From Selenomonadaceae bacterium (GTDB lineage Bacteria; Bacillota; Negativicutes; Selenomonadales; Selenomonadaceae), in assembly GCA_017518105.1 (NCBI GenBank), contig JAFWWC010000002.1:124001-188000 (forward strand): DNA of 64,000 nucleotides, given 5' to 3'. The translations under genes were made by a program, and so were the position numbers. How positions within the stretch are numbered: the first letter of the stretch is position 1; the number at the start of each line of letters is the position of its first letter. The notes under the pieces are model-generated. The model ran no database searches and was not told where the DNA came from. It saw only the letters and a program-made list of their open reading frames with translations. Of the stretch, positions 34,329 to 44,728 are shown in pieces.

Positions 34329-36227
34329 TTAATCCGCCGCCTGCCTTAGGTATATCGTTGCTAACGGCGCGATTCTCACCTTGATTGAGTGACTTCGATT
34401 TTGATAACCCTTTTCCTCTGCCTCTATTACTCCATTTCTTATCCCCTTGCCCCCGTACTCTTCCAAATCTGTGTTAAACACTTCCTCATATTTTCCTGCT
34501 GACGGAACCCCAATTCGATATTCTTCTTGTCCTTTGGCACTGAAGTTGCTTAGTACTATCAAATACTCCGAGCCGTCTTCTGCCTTGCGCAGGAACGTTA
34601 TTATGCTGTTTTCGTTGTCGTTACTCTCTATCCACTGGAAACCGTTCTTATCGAAGTCCACCTGCCAAAGAGCTTTGTTATCCAGATAGAATTTGTTCAA
34701 CGCCCGCGTATATTTTTTCAGCCGCCTATGCATTTCGTATTCTTCGATTAGGAACCAATCTAAGCTTGCTTCTTCGTTCCATTCGATGAACTGCCCGAAC
34801 TCGCCGCCCATAAACAGGAGCTTCTTGCCAGGGTGCGCCATCCAGTAGCCAAAGAAACATCTTAAGCCCGCGAACTTTTCCCAGTAATCGCCGGGCATTT
34901 TCTCTATCAAAGACCGCTTGCCGTGGACTACCTCATCATGACTTAGCGGCAGGATAAAATTCTCCGCGAACGCATACATGAACGAGAATGTTACTTTGTC
35001 TTGATTCCACTTGCGATATTTCGGCTCTAGGCTCATATACTCTAGCATGTCATTCATCCAGCCCATATTCCACTTGTAGTTGAAGCCCATGCCCCCCATA
35101 TAAACCGGCTTGGAGATGAGCGGCCATGCCGTTGACTCTTCTGCCATCATCAACGCTTGCGGGTGATACTTGAAGACAGTCTCGTTGAGTTTCTTTAGGA
35201 AGTCCACTGCCTCAAGATTGCCCGTGTCGCCGTAGCGATTCGGTGTCCATTCGCCCTCCGAGCGTCCAAAATTAAGATACAACATATTCGCCACGCCGTC
35301 AATTCTTAAGCCGTCAATGTGGAATTCTTCAAACCAGAACAGCGCATTTGAGATGAGGAAACTTTGAACTTCCGTCCGCCCGTAGTCGAAATTGATTGTA
35401 CCCCAGCCGCGATTCTCTGAAAGTTGCGGGTTGTCCGATTCGTAAAGATTGACGCCGTCGAAGGTGCGCAAGCCATGTTCATCTTTGCAGAAGTGCCCCG
35501 GAACCCAATCCATTATCACACCGATATTATTTTTGTGCGCAGTCTCGACGAGGTAGCGGAAATCATTCGGCTCGCCATAACGGCTCGTCACTGCATAATA
35601 GCCAGTCGTCTGATAGCCCCAAGATTTGTCTAGCGGGTGCTCTGTCAGCGGCAGGAACTCTATATGCGTGTAGTTCATTTCCTTGACGTATGCAATCAAC
35701 TTGTCGGCTAGCTCCCGATAACTCAAATAATCGTTGTCGGCGTTGCGTTGCCATGACCCCGCGTGCACCTCGTAAATCAACATCGGGTGCGAATAAGACG
35801 ATTGACGCTTTTTACGTTCTACCCACTCATTATCTTGCCAATCGTAGCCTTCGAGGTCGTAGATTTTCGAGGCGGTGTTCGGGCGTTTCTCTGCCCAAAA
35901 TCCGTAGGGGTCGTCTTTTAGGATATGCGCCGTGGAGTTGGGCGGAAGGATTGCGTATTTGTAGAGGTCGCCTACCTTTAGTCCTTCGATAAACGTTTCC
36001 CAAATCTCGCCGTCTTCCAGTCGAATCATACTATTAACGCGGGTATCCCAGTTGTTGAAGTCGCCGACCACACTGACCGACTTAGCATGCGGAGCCCAAA
36101 CTGCAAAACGCACGCCCCTTTTGCCGTCGCGGGTAAGGAAGTGAGCACCCATCATTTCATAAGCCCGATAATTAGTCCCTTGGTGAAAGAGATATAGGGC
36201 GTATTCACTCAAATTGGATGTTATCAT
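34329..36227 (-). CDS. glgB: 1,4-alpha-glucan branching enzyme
   Basis: 632 residues from the ATG at 36227, with GGAGG 8 bases upstream; the ORF continues upstream but has no signal. An N-terminal CBM48 (GAHFLTRDGKRGVRFAVWAP, VSVVGDFNNW) is followed by a GH13 barrel with the family motifs DWVPGHF, DGLRIDGVAN (nucleophile Asp), MAEESTAW (acid Glu) and LSHDEVVHG. It makes alpha-1,6 branches. N-terminus is shorter than in E. coli GlgB, as in many Firmicutes. Confidence 0.97.
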   Translation of the reverse strand: MITSNLSEYALYLFHQGTNYRAYEMMGAHFLTRDGKRGVRFAVWAPHAKSVSVVGDFNNWDTRVNSMIRLEDGEIWETFIEGLKVGDLYKYAILPPNSTAHILKDDPYGFWAEKRPNTASKIYDLEGYDWQDNEWVERKKRQSSYSHPMLIYEVHAGSWQRNADNDYLSYRELADKLIAYVKEMNYTHIEFLPLTEHPLDKSWGYQTTGYYAVTSRYGEPNDFRYLVETAHKNNIGVIMDWVPGHFCKDEHGLRTFDGVNLYESDNPQLSENRGWGTINFDYGRTEVQSFLISNALFWFEEFHIDGLRIDGVANMLYLNFGRSEGEWTPNRYGDTGNLEAVDFLKKLNETVFKYHPQALMMAEESTAWPLISKPVYMGGMGFNYKWNMGWMNDMLEYMSLEPKYRKWNQDKVTFSFMYAFAENFILPLSHDEVVHGKRSLIEKMPGDYWEKFAGLRCFFGYWMAHPGKKLLFMGGEFGQFIEWNEEASLDWFLIEEYEMHRRLKKYTRALNKFYLDNKALWQVDFDKNGFQWIESNDNENSIITFLRKAEDGSEYLIVLSNFSAKGQEEYRIGVPSAGKYEEVFNTDLEEYGGKGIRNGVIEAEEKGYQNRSHSIKVRIAPLATIYLRQAAD

Positions 36228-36255
36228 AAAACTGCCTCCCTCCCGCGCAAGCAAG

Positions 36256-38721
36256 TTATTGGATCTTACAAGGCTTGATATTCCAAATCTCAGCGGCGTA
36301 TTCGTCAATCGTCCTATCGGAAGAGAATCTGCCGGAGTTGGCGATATTCATAGCCGCCGAACGGAGCCAACCGAAGCGGTCAGCATAGCGGGCATATATC
36401 TCGCTGTGGGCGTCGATGTAGGCGTTGAAGTCCTTTAGGATAAAGAACTCGTCGTTGCCTTGAATCAAATAATCCCTAAGCGAATGGAAATTACCGTAAG
36501 TGCCGTCCGTTAGCCTATCGACGACCAGCCGTGCGTTCGGATTGCTCGTGTATTCGTTCCACGCGCTATATGTTCCTTTTTCGTAATAGGACAAGACTTC
36601 TCCTGCCTTGAGTCCAAAAATAACTATGTTATCGTCGCCGACTGCCTCGCGTATCTCGACGTTGGCGCCGTCAAGCGTTCCAAGGGTGATAGCCCCGTTC
36701 ATCATGAACTTCATATTGCCCGTGCCAGAAGCCTCTTTGGAAGCTGTGGAAATCTGTTCGGAAACGTCCGCCGCAGGATAAACAATCTCGCCAATAGATA
36801 CGCCAAAGTTCTCTATGAAGACCACCTTTAGACGCCCGTCTATCGCAGTGTCGTTGTTAATCTTGTCGGCTATGGCATTGATGAGGCGTATGGTCTCCTT
36901 GGCGATATAGTAGCCAGCTGCAGCCTTGCCCCCAAATAGATACGTCGTCGGGAGCGGCTTATAACTGGGGTCGTGCTTCAATTTGTCGTACTGCCACATG
37001 ATATGCAATGCGTTCATGAGCTGCCGCTTATAAGAGTGAATCCGCTTTACCTGTATGTCGAAGATTGTTTTCGGGTCAATCTCCAGCCCCTGATGTTTTT
37101 TTATGAAAGCCGCTAAGTCCGTTTTGCGAAGAAGCTTTATCTCGTCAAGCTCCTCAAGTACCTTCCGGTCGTCGACGGATTCGTTAAAAAGGTCGAGTTG
37201 CTCAGGGTGCCTATGCCAAACCCTAGAGCGGATTGTGCGGTCGATAAGGTCGGCAAGCTCCGGATTATTGCCCATAAGCCAGCGACGATGAGTGATGCCG
37301 TTGGTCTTGTTATTGAACATGCGCGGCCAATACTCGTAGAAGTCATGAAGGGTCGTGGATTTGAGAATGTCCGAGTGAATGCGAGCGACGCCGTTTACGC
37401 TGTGCGAACCCACGATTGCCAGCCGCGCCATATGCACTTCGCCGTTCTCGATTATCGACATCGCACGGAGCTTTTCCACGTTGTTAGGATAACGCGCCTT
37501 GACGTATTCGAGATGGCGGCGGTTGACCTCGTCGATGACCATATAGATACGCGGCAGGAGCGTTTTGAACATATCGACCGGCCACTTCTCCAAGGCTTCG
37601 GGCATAATGGTGTGGTTAGTGTAAGCGACGACGTTGCGGGTAATAGTCCAAGCCTCGTTCCACTCGAGGTTGTGTTCGTCGACGAGGATGCGCATGAGTT
37701 CGGCGACGCAAAGAGCGGGGTGGGTGTCGTTAATGTGAATGGCGATTTTCTTATCGAGGGCGCGGATATTGCCACCGGCGCGGACGTAGTGGCGGATAAT
37801 GGATTGAGTACCGGCCGAGACGAGGAAGTATTCCTGAATGAGTCTCATGCGCTTACCGTCGTTAGAGGAGTCGTCGGGGTAGAGATATTCGGTAATGGAT
37901 TCGACGAAGTGGCGGTACTCATTTTTAGCGCGCATCTGCTCATGAGTGAGCATGCCATAATCGGAGAAGTCGCGATTAACCTCGGCATTCCACAGGCGGA
38001 GCGTATTAACGGTCTTATTATGATAACCGACAATCGGCACGTCATAGGGCACAGCCATAACAGTCATTGCGTTTTCGTGCACGAGCTTTAGCGAGCCGTC
38101 GGGCTGTTCCTTCATGTAAGCGTTGCCATTGAACTTGACGTTTATCGACTTGTCAGGCTTGCGGAACTCCCAGGCGAAGCCGTCGCGGAGCCAGTTATCG
38201 GGAATTTCGACCTGTTGCCCTTGAATAATCTTCTGCTCAAAGAGTCCGTATTGATAGCGAATACTGCAACCATGACCGGGCAGACGATGCGCCGCCAAAG
38301 AATCGATAAAGCACGCCGCCAGACGCCCTAAGCCACCATTGCCGAGCCCAGCGTCCGGTTCTTCCTCAAAGATTTCGTCAAGGTTCAAGTCGAGGTCTTC
38401 GAGGACTTCGCGGAACGCTTCATCAATGCCGATGTTAATCAAGTTCGACTTGAGGAGCCGCCCCATCAAGAATTCAATCGAGAAGTAATAAACCTGCTTC
38501 TCTTGCCTGTCCATGTAAGCTTTGTTCGTCTTAATCCAGTTTTCGGAGATGAACTGTTTGGCGACCGCCGCGACCGTCTTGTAAATCTCGTTCATGGGCA
38601 GTTCTTTGATGTCGCGTCCGAACATGATATGCGCCGAGCTGATGAACCGCGACTTGAGTGCTTCCTTGAGTCTTTCGTACTCTTTGCTGTGTGCCGTCTT
38701 GCTTATGTTGTCCCTTGCCAA
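36256..38721 (-). CDS. glgP: Glycogen phosphorylase
   Basis: 821 residues. The PLP-binding block is EASGTGNMKFMMNGA with its Lys, then TLGTLDGANVEI, both family-specific. The start is TTG at 38721 with AAGGAGGAA 6 bases upstream. It releases glucose-1-phosphate from glycogen. It has its own promoter (38767-38795), so degradation and synthesis genes share an operon but can be tuned separately. Confidence 0.97.
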   Translation of the reverse strand: MARDNISKTAHSKEYERLKEALKSRFISSAHIMFGRDIKELPMNEIYKTVAAVAKQFISENWIKTNKAYMDRQEKQVYYFSIEFLMGRLLKSNLINIGIDEAFREVLEDLDLNLDEIFEEEPDAGLGNGGLGRLAACFIDSLAAHRLPGHGCSIRYQYGLFEQKIIQGQQVEIPDNWLRDGFAWEFRKPDKSINVKFNGNAYMKEQPDGSLKLVHENAMTVMAVPYDVPIVGYHNKTVNTLRLWNAEVNRDFSDYGMLTHEQMRAKNEYRHFVESITEYLYPDDSSNDGKRMRLIQEYFLVSAGTQSIIRHYVRAGGNIRALDKKIAIHINDTHPALCVAELMRILVDEHNLEWNEAWTITRNVVAYTNHTIMPEALEKWPVDMFKTLLPRIYMVIDEVNRRHLEYVKARYPNNVEKLRAMSIIENGEVHMARLAIVGSHSVNGVARIHSDILKSTTLHDFYEYWPRMFNNKTNGITHRRWLMGNNPELADLIDRTIRSRVWHRHPEQLDLFNESVDDRKVLEELDEIKLLRKTDLAAFIKKHQGLEIDPKTIFDIQVKRIHSYKRQLMNALHIMWQYDKLKHDPSYKPLPTTYLFGGKAAAGYYIAKETIRLINAIADKINNDTAIDGRLKVVFIENFGVSIGEIVYPAADVSEQISTASKEASGTGNMKFMMNGAITLGTLDGANVEIREAVGDDNIVIFGLKAGEVLSYYEKGTYSAWNEYTSNPNARLVVDRLTDGTYGNFHSLRDYLIQGNDEFFILKDFNAYIDAHSEIYARYADRFGWLRSAAMNIANSGRFSSDRTIDEYAAEIWNIKPCKIQ

Positions 38722-38766
38722 GTGTATTCCTCCTTTTGCTACAAGATTAGCGTATTTCTGCGTGTC

Positions 38767-38795
38767 ATTTTATCAAACAGAAAAAAACTTGGCAA
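38767..38795 (-). promoter_or_regulatory. Internal promoter of the glg operon (before glgP)
   Basis: TTGCCA (38790-38795), 17 bases, TAAAAT (38767-38772) on the minus strand, about 45 bases before the TTG start of glgP. Confidence 0.8.
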
Positions 38796-38816
38796 CATTG
38801 ATTGAAATTAAATCAC

Positions 38817-38870
38817 AGCAAACGGCGAATCCTTACGCCAAGGCAACCCCTAGGTAAAAATTCGCCGCTG
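38817..38870 (-). other. Structured RNA element between glgD and glgP
   Basis: On the minus strand CAGCGGCGAA (38870-38861) pairs with TTCGCC...GCTG (38829-38817), enclosing TTAC/GTAA and a second small stem around a GGTTG loop. No T tract follows, so it is not a standard terminator. It sits just before the glgP promoter and after glgD: it may protect the upstream mRNA's 3' end. No known riboswitch recognised. Confidence 0.5.
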
Positions 38871-38895
38871 ATGTCATTGCTTAACTTTCAATGCT

Positions 38896-40005
38896 TTAAA
38901 TTCTTGCTTTCTTCTTGACAATGTAAGGATAGTTTTCCGCGCCTTTGAGCCAGCGATTTTTCGTGATGATAACTTCCTTATCGCAGATGACGTTTTCGAC
39001 GCGAGCACCCTCTTGAACGTCGCAACGTTGCATGAGGATAGAATCTTTGACGACTGCGCCTTTGCCGACGATGACGCCGCGGAAGAGTATGCTGTTTTCG
39101 ACGGTGCCGCGAATTTCACAGCCATTAGCGATAAGCGAATTTTTAACGTTGGCAGTTTCTTTATACTGAACGGGGACTTCGTCCTTAACTTTTGTAAAAA
39201 TCGGGCGGTCGTTGTTCATGAAGAGTTCTTCCCAAACTTCGGGCTTGAGGCAGTCGCGGTTGGCTTCGTAATATTCCATCGTCGAATTGATATGGGCAAC
39301 GTAGCCTTCGTGCTTGTACGCGCTGATTTTGAATTCACCCGCATGACGAATCAAGGCATCAAGGAGGAAGTCTTGCCCGCCGCGTTCATAGGTCGAACGA
39401 ACGAGATAAGCGAACGTCGGAACGGGCATGAGGTATGCGCCCATAACGTCCTTTTGTCCCTTTTTGATTGCAGGAACTTCGGCGAGGTCAGTTACGATAC
39501 CGTTGGTGCTGGTTTCGATAACGACGCTCTTGCCGTCGCGGTCGGTCTGCGCCTTGGAATAAACCATTGTAATATCCGCGCCGCTCTTCTTGTGGAAGTC
39601 TACGACGTTTTCAAAGTCGATGTTGTAAATGTAGCTGGCGTTGGTCAAGAGGACGTATTGTCTGCCGCTGAGTTCTGCGAAGTCGAGGTTGGCGTAAATG
39701 TCCTTGAGGTCGCCCTTGCGTGAATCGTTATCGGGCAGAGCCGCGGGCAGATAGGTCAAGCCGTCACGACGACGAGCCAAATCCCAATCTTTACCGGAGC
39801 GGATATGGTCGAGGACTGCGCGGGAGAAATCGGGCAGAAGGAGACCGACTGCGCTTATCCCCGAATTAACCATGTTAGAAATAGCGAAGTCCACGAGACG
39901 ATAGCGACCTGCAAAGGGCAGAGCCTCAACCGCACGAGTCGCCGCCAGCTCTCTAATCAGACTGTTGCCTTCCTGAAGATTTATGATCCCCACTACTTGT
40001 TTCAA
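38896..40005 (-). CDS. glgD: ADP-glucose pyrophosphorylase, GlgD subunit
   Basis: 369 residues of the GlgD type found in Firmicutes beside GlgC. N-terminal nucleotidyltransferase domain starts MKQVVGIINLQEGNSLIREL, where the GGxGxRL glycine loop of active GlgC is replaced, so GlgD is thought to be regulatory. C-terminal beta helix follows (VENSILFRGVIVGKGAVV...). It pairs with GlgC to raise activity. 36 bases after glgC. Confidence 0.95.
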   Translation of the reverse strand: MKQVVGIINLQEGNSLIRELAATRAVEALPFAGRYRLVDFAISNMVNSGISAVGLLLPDFSRAVLDHIRSGKDWDLARRRDGLTYLPAALPDNDSRKGDLKDIYANLDFAELSGRQYVLLTNASYIYNIDFENVVDFHKKSGADITMVYSKAQTDRDGKSVVIETSTNGIVTDLAEVPAIKKGQKDVMGAYLMPVPTFAYLVRSTYERGGQDFLLDALIRHAGEFKISAYKHEGYVAHINSTMEYYEANRDCLKPEVWEELFMNNDRPIFTKVKDEVPVQYKETANVKNSLIANGCEIRGTVENSILFRGVIVGKGAVVKDSILMQRCDVQEGARVENVICDKEVIITKNRWLKGAENYPYIVKKKARI

Positions 40006-40041
40006 TTCAAAGCACCTCCTGAAGTGCAGACGATTTCCAAA

Positions 40042-41190
40042 TTAAGCGTTGGTATTGTTCGCACCGACGACAGCGGCTTCGGGAACGACGAAAATTTCGC
40101 CTTCCTTGCCTTCGACCCTTGCGCCCGATTTGATGACTGCGTCTTGAGCGATAATCGCATAGTTGACGATTGCGCCCTCTTCGATAACCGCCGACGGCAG
40201 GACAACCGAGTTGGTGACCTTCGCGCCTTTGCCGACGCGCACGCCCTGGAAGATAACGCACTTATCGACGTCGCCTTCAATCTTCGCGCCCTCGTTAATC
40301 ATGGACTGCTTAACGGAAGCATACGGTCCGACGAAATGTGGCGGCAGTGACGGGTTGGACGAGAAAACTTTTTGGTCGCCCTTGAGGTCGAACGGCGGCT
40401 GGTCTTGGAGAAGATCCATATTTGCCTGCCAGAGACTTTCAATCGTTCCGACATCTTTCCAATAGCCGTCAAAAGCATAAGAGAACATGCGCGAGCCGTC
40501 CGCGAGCATTTTCGGAATCAAGTCGTTGCCAAAGTCGTGCGTCGAATCTTCCTTAACGCCGTCTTCTTCGAGGTACTTCTTAAGGAAAGGTTTCGAGAAA
40601 ATGTAAATGCCCATCGAGGCGAGATTGGATTTGGGTTCTTTCGGTTTTTCTTGGAACTCGGTAATGCGTCCAGTCTCTTTATCGGTGACCATGATACCGA
40701 AGCGCGGAGCCTCTTCCCACGGAACCTCGAAGACGCCGATTGTAACGTCAGCATTGTTCATCTTGTGAGCTTTGAGCATCCACGAATAATCCATGGTGTA
40801 GATATGGTCGCCGGAGAGAATCAGGACGTAATCGGGGTCGGCAAGGTCGATGAAGTTGAGATTCTGATAGATAGCGTCCGCCGTGCCGCGATACCAATCC
40901 GCGCCCTTTTCGCGAGCATAAGGAGGAAGAATGAACACGCCGCCGCCCGTGCGGTCGAGATCCCACGAGCTACCGCTACCCAGATAGTTATGAAGTTCGA
41001 GCGGCTTGTATTGAGTGAGCACGCCAACTTTTTCGATACCCGAATTTGCACAGTTAGAAAGCGGGAAGTCGATTATGCGATACTTTCCGCCGAACGGAAC
41101 TGCCGGCTTCGCAACGGTTTTCGTCAAGGCCTTGAGGCGGCTACCCTGCCCGCCGGCCAATATCATTGCCAAGCACTCTGTCTTTCTCAT
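40042..41190 (-). CDS. glgC: Glucose-1-phosphate adenylyltransferase, GlgC subunit
   Basis: 382 residues from the ATG at 41190, with GGGGGG 9 bases upstream; an ORF extension upstream is not coding. [16 protein letters not shown] is the catalytic glycine loop, [15 protein letters not shown] follows as in all GlgC, and the Asp in [13 protein letters not shown] is the metal ligand. It makes ADP-glucose for GlgA, the committed step. First gene of the glg operon. A short hairpin (GAAGC-CTT-GCTTC) lies in its leader. Confidence 0.97.
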   Translation of the reverse strand: MRKTECLAMILAGGQGSRLKALTKTVAKPAVPFGGKYRIIDFPLSNCANSGIEKVGVLTQYKPLELHNYLGSGSSWDLDRTGGGVFILPPYAREKGADWYRGTADAIYQNLNFIDLADPDYVLILSGDHIYTMDYSWMLKAHKMNNADVTIGVFEVPWEEAPRFGIMVTDKETGRITEFQEKPKEPKSNLASMGIYIFSKPFLKKYLEEDGVKEDSTHDFGNDLIPKMLADGSRMFSYAFDGYWKDVGTIESLWQANMDLLQDQPPFDLKGDQKVFSSNPSLPPHFVGPYASVKQSMINEGAKIEGDVDKCVIFQGVRVGKGAKVTNSVVLPSAVIEEGAIVNYAIIAQDAVIKSGARVEGKEGEIFVVPEAAVVGANNTNA

Positions 41191-41318
41191 AGAATAATCC
41201 CCCCTGAACGAAATACAACCTTCAACACTTCCGAAGCAAGGCTTCATTGGCTCTGCATTTCTACGCACCGTTATTTTTTCCTGCCAAAACTTTCAGAAAA
41301 AATTATTTCTCAACAGAC

Positions 41319-41346
41319 AAAAAAATCCCCTCCGATTTGGAAGGGA
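41319..41346 (-). terminator. Terminator behind the GT8 pseudogene
   Basis: CCCTTC-CAAATC-GGAGGG followed by T7 on the minus strand; ends upstream of the glgC leader. Confidence 0.75.
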
Positions 41347-41356
41347 ATAAAATTTT

Positions 41357-42546
41357 TTACATAGCATCAATCAACGATCCCGAACCAAGAGGATAACCTT
41401 GAGCACTTGATAAAATTTCCCAGCCTCTAACGAAATCTTTGTCTAAAGCAAAGCTTTCCTTGCTTAGCAAATCGAAGGGAAAATTCTTCTTAAGAAATTT
41501 TTGTGTCATTATAAAGAAAACGCATTTGCCTTGAGAAAGTTTCATTGCGTCGATTAGATTTTGAATGGAGTCTTCGTTTTCGGCAAGGATAATTAATTCA
41601 TCTTCACATATCAAGAAATATTTTTTCATAGAATCAAAGGAACGTGCCTTACCAGAAAGAGTAGCGGAAAGCTTTGCTGTTTTACTATGCAAATAGTTGT
41701 AGGTTGCTGAAAATCTCTCGTAAAGCCTACCGATGACATCCGCGTTGAGCCATGGCGTTTTAGCGAAACACTCCTTCCACAGTCGGTTTAAATCATCGTT
41801 CATGTTAATATGCAACGTTTCTCCCAAACCAATATAATGATAAAATTTTTCCCCCAGAGTATCTCGCCTCTTCCATGGAGTACCTCCTGTATCACGATTG
41901 AACTTTGACGGCAACATTACAGCATTTGCTGAGAAACAGTAGTTAAGAAGAGCTGGATCTGGTCATCTAAGATGTTGAGGATTTTCTTCAAAGAACTTCA
42001 GTCCAATAGCTATAATATCTTCTTTGCCGCGCAAAACTCTCAAGTTCATTAATATCACGCCTGAGTTAAAATAATCCTCGTCTCTTACAATTCCTCTGAG
42101 ACTTATGAGTGGAAAACGAACAACCCAAAGAGGTTTATCTTCCAAGTCGATTTGCTAAAGTTCGTTTATATCCAGATTAACGATAATGTCGACGTCGAAG
42201 TAAATTGCCTTTTCTATATCCTTCGGCAGAACAAAAGGAATAAACACTTGATAAAATGCACCTATTGTAAATCTGCTTTTATCAGCATTTGGAAACCCTT
42301 GATAAATTGCCTTAATTCTATCCGCGCAGAGCCCCTCGACATTATAAAACTCTATGAGCTGATTATACCGTTCAGCGATGCAAATAAATTTCTCGCGGTT
42401 GTCTTGCGTCAACGTATTGTCGTGTAAAATTTGGATATAAATTGACTGGGGAGGTTGCAATTTTCAAAGATTGAAAACATAGCTGTATCCGCGAACTTTG
42501 CATAACGTCCCGTCTTATCTTTAAAACAAAAGCAAACATGAATCAT
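41357..42546 (-). pseudogene. GT8-family glycosyltransferase, decayed
   Basis: One reading path of about 395 codons can be followed with three breaks. It starts at 42546 (MIHVCFCFKDKTGRYAKFAD); a one-base deletion in a C run near 42467 shifts the frame to PQSIYIQILHDN; the DxD motif is AIYFDVDIIVN; an in-frame TAG is at 42155-42157 and a TGA at 41963-41965. After each stop the same frame goes on with GT8-like sequence (DEDYFNSGVILMNLRVLR, then PDPALLNYCFSANAVMLP). Region is lower in GC than its neighbours. Such enzymes add sugars to LPS or surface glycans. It is dead unless stops are read through. Confidence 0.85.
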
Positions 42547-42655
42547 ATCCTGATTAAAGGAAGTACTTATGGACGCTCTCTACCTTATATCAGGTATCTC
42601 AGTCTGACGAAGGAATTAGCCGTCGTTCTCGTTGTTTGACTGCTGAATCATGGAA

Positions 42656-44725
42656 TCACTCCTTCTTTAGTTGTCGAGAAAAGATTTGCAGTATTACAAT
42701 CAACACCGCGCCGATAATCGTTCCTGGGATTAAGCCGTCGAGTCCACGCATAAACGACATAAAGATTGGTGTGCGCATGTGAGCGAACGTCTCAACCATG
42801 GAGCTTTGACCAATCGTAGCCGCCATGACCAACGCAAAGCAAATCATCTTCGGAAACTTCTTTAGGAAGGCTGTCATTGCCAACATAAACGCGGGGTGCC
42901 CGAAGAAAATTTCTTTCGAGCGTGGGCGGGCGTAAAAGACTTGCTCAAGCAGGGCACGGATTTTTATTTCCAGCCCCGAAACCGGCATCCCCGAAGTATG
43001 TCCGCTCCTTGCAATCAAGACTACGAACGCGCCGAACACAATCATTAACGCTAGCAATGCTTTGACGCTGACGGATTTGTTGAGGAGCTCTTTTATCTGC
43101 TGAGTGGCGGGGACGTTCTGTCTTACCTCGTCGACGATATTAAACCTCTGCAGGAACGCCACGCCAACCAATACGAGCGGCAAAACGAACGTCAGCTTTA
43201 TGCCGCGGAATATTTCAAACTCCAAGAAATACGACACGTCCGATAACGCGCCCGACAGGTACGCCGCGCCCGTCATCGACATTACGCCCGTAACGAGCAG
43301 TGCAAAGCCTGAAATCCAAATCAGTTGCAACGTCGACAAGTTATCTTTGAGCCGCATTGCCCGGTTCTGTACGCGGATTTTGTATTGAATCACTCGGAGC
43401 AGGTCGAGTTGCCAGATTATCGCTAAGGCTGGAAATAAGTTTGCACTCATGAACGCCGCTAGCAGTCTGACCTTGCCGCCCGCGCCCATTAGGATTGGTG
43501 CCGCCGCAATGATAGCTAACACGATAAATAATTGCAGTTGGAAGCGTCGATTGCGATTGAACCGCCGCGAGATTAACGACAAGTACAAGACGCCCGCCGC
43601 CACGACTCCGATTATCACCAAAGCCCGAAGGATAACGTTAGGATAGTAATTGTCGAAGGTGCTTGCCTTGCCGAAAGTAAAGCCGTCGTGTTCAAGGACA
43701 TCATGCACTGCGCGGAAGTATTTCAAATTCGTTTCAAGCAAAGTCATTTCGGGTTCGGGCTTCTCGTAAATACGCAGAAGGTTGATTCGGATATTGCGTT
43801 CCCTGTCCGTGGTCGACCAACGATTAATCGCCGTGGGCATATCAAGCTTAGGTTGCTCGTCCTTTGGAATTGCGTAGAGGCGTGCGACGTGATTTTTGCC
43901 GATTTTGTTTGCTAAGTAGTCCATGCCCAGTTGCGGATAAAATTTCAGCTGCGTGAAATGTTCAATCACTCCGAAGGTCAGATTGCGTTGCTTGAAGTGG
44001 CTCGCCGTCAGGTCAAGAAAATTCGACGCGCCCAGAACCTCCGGACCGTCGAAGACAATTTCTGATATTGGATAGTGTTCAATCCTGCTGAAGAAGAATT
44101 GCACGTTCTCGGCGGTGCACTTATTGAAGTTCATCGGGCGGGCAAGGATATTAAATCCTGCGGCGCGAGCCTTGTTCATCTCGTCGTGCGGCAAGCCCAA
44201 AGGCATTTTCATTAGCTCGCCGAACTGCGCTTTGACCTCGATAACCTCAATCCCGCCGACGGAAAAAATTTTAACGCGGTTCTCGCCCAGCCGCTGAATA
44301 AGTGCTTCCTTAGTGTCGTAATAACTTTCCAAGTCGCCGCCAATAACGTAAACCCACTTCGGAGAAATTAGGTCAAATTCAATCGTCTGCCGCCAAAGGT
44401 CATTGTTAAGCGTGCCGCTCTGATAGTTCGCTAAGATTTCACTGCCCGCCAAAGCGAAAACTTTTCCTGAACGGGCAAGCTCCTCAAGCGACGAATCATA
44501 AATTGCAAGAGACGTTATGCCCGCCTCCTTGACTTGCTTTAAAACGTCGTCTAGCTCCAGTCCTTCGCGCTCGGCGAGGTCAACGATATTTTGATAGTCA
44601 ACCGCCATATCAACCTGCATGTTCTCCGACTCGACGAAATATCTTTGCCCGGCGATAATCAGCGCGGCGAACAGTCCAATGCAGATGACGATTACAAGCG
44701 TCCTGTTGTAAGTAAATTTCTTCAT
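42656..44725 (-). CDS. DUF5693 membrane protein
   Basis: 689 residues. N-terminal helix (LVIVICIGLFAALIIAG), an extracytoplasmic alpha/beta domain (about 40-330) that resembles a deacetylase-type barrel, and then at least eight membrane helices (from about 365). This layout matches DUF5693, found in Firmicutes and often near sporulation or envelope genes; function unknown. It starts 3 bases after the LmeA-like gene and ends the prfB-lmeA-DUF5693 run. An envelope glycan role is inference. Confidence 0.75.
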   Translation of the reverse strand: MKKFTYNRTLVIVICIGLFAALIIAGQRYFVESENMQVDMAVDYQNIVDLAEREGLELDDVLKQVKEAGITSLAIYDSSLEELARSGKVFALAGSEILANYQSGTLNNDLWRQTIEFDLISPKWVYVIGGDLESYYDTKEALIQRLGENRVKIFSVGGIEVIEVKAQFGELMKMPLGLPHDEMNKARAAGFNILARPMNFNKCTAENVQFFFSRIEHYPISEIVFDGPEVLGASNFLDLTASHFKQRNLTFGVIEHFTQLKFYPQLGMDYLANKIGKNHVARLYAIPKDEQPKLDMPTAINRWSTTDRERNIRINLLRIYEKPEPEMTLLETNLKYFRAVHDVLEHDGFTFGKASTFDNYYPNVILRALVIIGVVAAGVLYLSLISRRFNRNRRFQLQLFIVLAIIAAAPILMGAGGKVRLLAAFMSANLFPALAIIWQLDLLRVIQYKIRVQNRAMRLKDNLSTLQLIWISGFALLVTGVMSMTGAAYLSGALSDVSYFLEFEIFRGIKLTFVLPLVLVGVAFLQRFNIVDEVRQNVPATQQIKELLNKSVSVKALLALMIVFGAFVVLIARSGHTSGMPVSGLEIKIRALLEQVFYARPRSKEIFFGHPAFMLAMTAFLKKFPKMICFALVMAATIGQSSMVETFAHMRTPIFMSFMRGLDGLIPGTIIGAVLIVILQIFSRQLKKE

Positions 44726-44728
44726 GAT

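Noticed and set aside
37198-38091. 297-residue plus-strand ORF
   Set aside because: Antisense to glgP; long antisense frames come from the codon bias of the GC-rich third positions here.
40372-41364. 330-residue plus-strand ORF
   Set aside because: Antisense to glgC, with no recognisable protein motif.
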